A DNA stretch of 64,000 nt from Massilia sp. Root351 (lineage in GTDB: Bacteria; Pseudomonadota; Gammaproteobacteria; Burkholderiales; Burkholderiaceae_D). The DNA lies in contig NZ_LMDJ01000035.1 of the NCBI RefSeq assembly GCF_001425045.1, forward strand, positions 248,001-312,000. Reading direction: 5' to 3'. Shown one piece after another: positions 62,552-64,000 of the stretch; within the stretch, counting starts at the first letter, position 1, and each line of letters opens with the position of its first letter. A program made the position numbers and the translations under genes. The notes beneath the pieces are model-generated. The model searched no databases. It saw only the letters and a list, made by a program, of their open reading frames with translations, and was not told the origin of the DNA.

Positions 62552-62563
62552 GAGGACTCCACC

Positions 62564-63622
62564 ATGTTCTACCGTGAAGCAGGACAATTCAAAACCCGCT
62601 ACGAAACCGATGGCCAGATCTTTCCGATCCGCCAGGACCGCATCGCCGTCACCGTCACCATGGTGGTGGCCGTGCTGGTGCTGCCGCTGTTGGCGTCGCC
62701 CTACATGCTGTCGGCCATCCTGATCCCCTTCCTGATCTTTGCGCTGGCCGCACTGGGACTGAACATCCTCACCGGCTATGCCGGCCAGCTGTCGCTCGGC
62801 ACCGCCGCCTTCATGGCGGTGGGCGCCTTCGCCTCCTACAACTTCATCCTGCGCATTCCCGGCATTCCGGTGCTGCTGGCCTTCGTGCTGGGCGGCCTGT
62901 GCGCGGCCATGGTGGGCATCGCCTTCGGCCTGCCGTCGCTGCGCATCCGCGGCTTCTACCTGGCCGCGTCCACGCTGGCCACGCAGTTCTTCGTGGTGTG
63001 GTGCCTGACCAAGATAGGCTGGCTGACCAATTACAGCTCGTCCGGCGTGATCACCGCGCAGAAAATGGAAATCCTTGGCTACGCCTTCGACACTCCAGCC
63101 CGCAAGTACCTGCTGGTGCTGCTGGTGGTGTCGGTGATGGCGCTGCTGGCCAAGAACATGGTGCGCTCCAACGTGGGCCGCTCCTGGATGGCGATCCGCG
63201 ACATGGACGTGGCGGCCGAAGTGATCGGCTTTCGCCCGCTGCGCACCAAGCTGATGGCCTTCGCGGTGAGCTCCTTCTACTGCGGCGTGGCAGGAGCGCT
63301 GTACGCCTTCGCCTACCTCGGCACGGTGGAACCGGAAGCATACAACCTGGACCTGTCGTTCCGCATCCTGTTCATGATCATCATCGGCGGCGTGGGCTCC
63401 ATCCTGGGCTCCTTCCTGGGCGCGGCATTCATCGTGCTGCTGCCGGTGTTCCTCAACATTCTGGCGCACGGCCTGGGGCTGCCGACCAGCGTGGCATCGA
63501 ATCTCGAGTTGATGGTGTTTGGCGCCCTCATCATCTTTTTCCTGATCGTGGAACCCCACGGTCTGGCGCGTTTGTGGCAAATCGGCAAAGAGAAATTGCG
63601 CCTGTGGCCTTTCCCGCACTGA
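62564..63622 (+). CDS. livM: ABC transporter permease (LivM type)
   Basis: The 352-residue permease has about ten hydrophobic segments and the LivM signature LAALGLNILTGYAGQLSLGTAAFMAVGAF and the EAA-like loop (GRSWMAIRDMDVAAEVIGFRPLRTKLMAFAVSSF). AGAGGA lies 9 bases before the ATG. It partners LivH in the inner-membrane channel. Confidence 0.95.
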   Translation: MFYREAGQFKTRYETDGQIFPIRQDRIAVTVTMVVAVLVLPLLASPYMLSAILIPFLIFALAALGLNILTGYAGQLSLGTAAFMAVGAFASYNFILRIPGIPVLLAFVLGGLCAAMVGIAFGLPSLRIRGFYLAASTLATQFFVVWCLTKIGWLTNYSSSGVITAQKMEILGYAFDTPARKYLLVLLVVSVMALLAKNMVRSNVGRSWMAIRDMDVAAEVIGFRPLRTKLMAFAVSSFYCGVAGALYAFAYLGTVEPEAYNLDLSFRILFMIIIGGVGSILGSFLGAAFIVLLPVFLNILAHGLGLPTSVASNLELMVFGALIIFFLIVEPHGLARLWQIGKEKLRLWPFPH

Positions 63623-63652
63623 GCGCGACCTACAACAACGAAGGAGACAAAA

Positions 63653-64000
63653 ATGAAATCGATCAAATCCCTGGTGATAGGCGCAACGCTGCTGGCATCC
63701 GTGGGCGGCGCCTTCGCCCAGTCCGAACAGTTCATCGCGCTGCCTTCCTACCGCGTCGGCCCTTACGCAGCCGGCGGCTCCGGCTTCTACGGCGGCATCA
63801 TCGACTACTTTAACCTGGTGAACGCCAATGGCGGCATCAACGGCACCAAGATCTCGTGGGAGGAATGCGAGACCGAATACAACCCGTCGCGCGGCATCGA
63901 ATGCTATGAGCGCATGAAGACCAAGAACGGCGGCGCCACCCTGGTCGAACCGCTGTCGACCGGCATCGCCTACGGCATCCTGGACCGCGTGGCCAAGGAC
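63653..64000 (+). CDS. ABC transporter substrate-binding protein (LivK type), 3' truncated by window
   Basis: The first 116 codons are present. They comprise a signal peptide (1-22, ending GGAFAQ) and the start of a type-I periplasmic binding fold with YRVGPYAAGGSGFYGGIIDYFNLVNANGGING, EECETEYNPSRGIECYERM. The family suits branched amino acids or other acids; neighbouring CoA ligase suggests the ligand is a carboxylic acid. AAGGAGA lies 6 bases before the ATG. Continues beyond base 64000. Confidence 0.92.
   Translation, partial: MKSIKSLVIGATLLASVGGAFAQSEQFIALPSYRVGPYAAGGSGFYGGIIDYFNLVNANGGINGTKISWEECETEYNPSRGIECYERMKTKNGGATLVEPLSTGIAYGILDRVAKD

Overview
The window is high-GC, densely packed chromosome of a betaproteobacterium, most likely Oxalobacteraceae (Massilia / Duganella / Janthinobacterium group). 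This rests on the MinE sequence at the left edge, the hemA-prfA-prmC-gshA housekeeping block, DUF4148 proteins and general gene style. Species cannot be fixed from sequence alone. I see no rRNA, tRNA, insertion sequence, prophage or CRISPR array.

Left block (1-8400): minE, a small membrane-associated unknown, an orphan OmpR-type regulator, hemA, prfA, dsbB overlapping prmC, gshA (TTG start) and an acetylpolyamine amidohydrolase of the histone-deacetylase family. From 8397 to 12181 a YheO-type regulator faces an operon of three exported proteins: a RidA-like protein, an M19-dipeptidase-like protein with altered metal ligands, and an amidohydrolase. Rnk, two LysR/SDR regulator-target pairs and an F420-reductase-like gene follow.

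The centrepiece (17212-26316, minus strand) is a five-gene operon behind a cobalamin riboswitch. It encodes a giant CobN-family protein with an export signal and a C-terminal membrane anchor, a short ExbB/TolQ/MotA-like protein, a DUF2149 protein whose membrane helix looks like that of ExbD, a TonB-dependent receptor, and a PepSY membrane protein. No other cobalamin-synthesis gene and no CobS/CobT ATPase is present. The layout recalls the Bacteroidota hmu haem-acquisition loci. I infer a periplasmic tetrapyrrole (probably corrinoid) metal-handling machine that may be driven by proton-motive force.

Region 26409-30265 holds a polytopic membrane protein overlapping a DCC-family thiol protein, the peroxidase gene ohr, two tandem DUF4148 genes that share a promoter/operator-like element with ohr, and an ElaA acetyltransferase. 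Region 30338-40168 is a self-contained sigma-54 system. An NtrC-type regulator and its histidine kinase diverge from an adaptor / ATPase / two-permease MacB-like exporter, with a near-consensus -24/-12 promoter and two palindromic enhancer sites between them.

The right half is mixed: a DUF4382 lipoprotein, a double-FKBP lipoprotein, Kup, RarD, an XRE regulator opposite a Tat-exported hydrolase, EttA, a small outer-membrane barrel, AlkB opposite a molybdopterin-fold protein, a DUF924/DUF2520 pair, MgtC, Xaa-Pro aminopeptidase, and a Crp/Fnr regulator. It ends in an operon of acyl-CoA ligase plus branched-chain-amino-acid-type ABC transporter (livG-H-M-K), which runs off the window.
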